Below, piece after piece: positions 62,896-64,000 of a stretch of DNA of 64,000 nucleotides (its first letter is position 1; each line of letters starts with the position of its first letter). The notes under the pieces were generated by a model, which worked only from the letters and a program-made list of their open reading frames with translations, did no database searches and had not been told where the DNA came from. The position numbers and the translations under genes are program-made. The stretch is from Sphingomonas sp. Leaf34 (GTDB taxonomy: Bacteria > Pseudomonadota > Alphaproteobacteria > Sphingomonadales > Sphingomonadaceae), in NCBI RefSeq assembly GCF_001421805.1, contig NZ_LMLC01000004.1, forward strand, positions 372,001 to 436,000, written 5' to 3'.

Positions 62896-63004
62896 GCGGC
62901 GGCTACAGGCTCGAGCGGCTTCCGACGAAACCTAAGCCGGGGTTAAGGGCTGTTCCATCCTGTGCGGATGATGCAAAATTCAAATCTGCGTCAGTCGGCT
63001 GTGG

Positions 63005-63050
63005 CGAGCTGTGCCATCATGAGTTGGCGAGCTGTGCCATCATGAGTTGG
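63005..63050. repeat. 23-bp tandem duplication
   Basis: The unit cgagctgtgccatcatgagt+tgg occurs twice in perfect tandem (63005-63027, 63028-63050) across the 3' end of the ribbon-helix-helix gene. Confidence 0.9.
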
Positions 63051-63202
63051 CGCACTGCCTCGGGACGAGAAAGTAGGCTCGGCTGGCGGTCGATCCATGC
63101 ATCCAGCGCGGCGAGTTGATCAGGAGCCAAGCGCAAGTTGATGGGTGTCGAACCCACTTGCGGCCTTCCGCGACCTCTTTTGTTGGTGCCAACAATTGAC
63201 AT
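63017..63202 (-). CDS. ribbon-helix-helix protein
   Basis: A 61-residue RHH-type DNA-binding protein: STPINLRLAPDQLAALDAWI, then SRPEAVRQLMMAQLANS. It may regulate itself or be an antitoxin-like orphan. ATG 63202 is chosen from homology; the longer frame is not protein-like. Its last residues result from a tandem duplication (63005-63050); without it the end would be AQLATAD. Confidence 0.72.
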   Translation of the reverse strand: MSIVGTNKRGRGRPQVGSTPINLRLAPDQLAALDAWIDRQPSLLSRPEAVRQLMMAQLANS

Positions 63203-63294
63203 GGTTAATAGTTGATGCCAGATATGACGAGCTGACGCAAGGCTTAGGACCCTCGCGCCAGCTCTGACCACAACCGATCGAGTGGAGATCGAAT

Positions 63295-63648
63295 ATGGCT
63301 GCTGAAGCCCCTTATAGGGGTGTGCGAACCCGTGCACCCGAAATTGATGTCGCCGACGTCCCTTTGATCGAAATGGCCGACCGCGACATAGTCATGAGCG
63401 GTTCCAGCGACGTCCAAGAGGGCGGAGACTCGATCAACGCGCTGATACTTGGCGTCGAGGTTTTGATCGAGCGGCAGCGTGGAATTATGCGTCATCAGCA
63501 CGCCGACGCCTTCCTGATCGATAACGAGCTTTGGGGTGCAATTGCGTCGTTGCTTACGATGGTCCGGACCAAGGCAACCGAGATCGTCGACGTCGGTGGG
63601 GAAATGGAGAAGGCCGGCCAGCGTTTGCCAAAGGGCATGGCAGCGTGA
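63295..63648 (+). CDS. hypothetical protein
   Basis: A 117-residue soluble acidic protein (ALILGVEVLIERQRGIMRHQ, MVRTKATEIVDVGGEMEKAG). Ribosome site tggaga precedes the ATG. No family recognised. Four-base overlap (GTGA) with the next gene. Confidence 0.6.
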   Translation: MAAEAPYRGVRTRAPEIDVADVPLIEMADRDIVMSGSSDVQEGGDSINALILGVEVLIERQRGIMRHQHADAFLIDNELWGAIASLLTMVRTKATEIVDVGGEMEKAGQRLPKGMAA

Positions 63649-63911
63649 GGGCCGCGTTGCAACGGAAGGCCGCAGATAGCTTGGTAAGGGAGGGCGAAGT
63701 GTTCGCCGTCGCTAAGTCGGTTGCGCCGGCTGCGCTCGAATGCGTCGACGGCATCCGGATTGGCAATCTGATCGAAGCGTTGTTTGGATTGCTTAACCAA
63801 GCCGCAGGCGATCCGGACTTGAAAGACGGAGACCTAGACCGCGGCACGGCGGGCGAAGACGGCCCAATAGCAGAAGCGCGGCTCGATCCCCTTTGGCAGA
63901 ATGCAGCGTGA
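63645..63911 (+). CDS. hypothetical protein
   Basis: An 88-residue frame starting at GTG 63645, coupled to the previous stop. GNLIEALFGLLNQAAGDPDL is the most structured part. No family recognised. Confidence 0.5.
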   Translation: MRAALQRKAADSLVREGEVFAVAKSVAPAALECVDGIRIGNLIEALFGLLNQAAGDPDLKDGDLDRGTAGEDGPIAEARLDPLWQNAA

Positions 63912-64000
63912 CAGGCACCGGCTTTCCAAATCGTCGCTTGCGGAGTGATCTTTAGTCACTTAGGAATGAGAGCCAGTCGAAAACAAGGATGGCCGATGCC

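Overview
The window is GC-rich chromosomal DNA from an alphaproteobacterium, most likely a sphingomonad. This rests on protein style (short secreted proteins with an E-I-V-V-x-G motif, EpsC-type serine acetyltransferase, a czc/ars layout common in Sphingomonas) and on recurrent short intergenic repeats. I had no database to confirm it.

Region 1 (1-31041) is a comM (Mg-chelatase-like AAA ATPase) gene split by a 29.66 kb Tn7/Tn5053-like transposon at 711-30369. The insertion has a perfect 5-bp target duplication (ggcgg, 706-710 and 30370-30374), TGTG...CACA ends, and three TTGCAC-type transposase-site repeats at each end. The transposition genes tniA-tniB-tniQ lie at the right end and a second tniQ-like gene lies alone at the left end. 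No tnsA is seen. A serine resolvase with a res-like inverted repeat sits mid-element. Cargo, left to right: a cytoplasmic-type sulfite oxidase plus DUF202 protein; a fluoride riboswitch driving a fluoride-type CLC antiporter; a sulfite detoxification set (cytochrome c, Tat-exported sulfite oxidase, TDT exporter, LysR); a malate dehydrogenase; two secreted YVTN beta-propellers with a DUF305 protein; the resolvase; gene remnants; a probable anti-phage island (GHKL ATPase + PRTase-like protein, divergent from a 1393-aa STAND NTPase with a C-terminal PD-(D/E)XK-like nuclease); then a cupin, a SirB1-like protein and a nucleoside deaminase.

Region 2 (31107-34422) is a tRNA-Leu(CAA) followed by a P4-type integrase, a winged-helix replication-like protein and about 1.1 kb of GC-rich non-coding DNA with repeated boxes: a second, smaller integrative island or its remnant.

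Region 3 (34423-41681) has a tightly coupled four-gene operon (desaturase, PhnD-like binding protein, serine acetyltransferase, class I glutamine amidotransferase), an RBBP9-like hydrolase, an MFS transporter/TauD dioxygenase pair and a GlcG/HbpS protein. Region 4 (41682-50175) is gene-poor, with small secreted proteins, two proteins with possible EreA/ChaN-like motifs, a LysR/SDR divergent pair and many dispersed repeats and stem-loops.

Region 5 (50176-62111) is a metal/metalloid resistance block: arsR-arsC-arsB-ynfA-arsH, two small metal-related secreted proteins, and a leftward czc-type operon (CDF, His-rich protein, CzcC, CzcB, CzcA, ZIP, and a small SANT/Myb-like protein that appears to start at CTG). 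It is controlled by a divergent MerR regulator with a clear operator. The last 1.9 kb holds small orphan genes, including a ribbon-helix-helix gene whose end was rewritten by a 23-bp tandem duplication.
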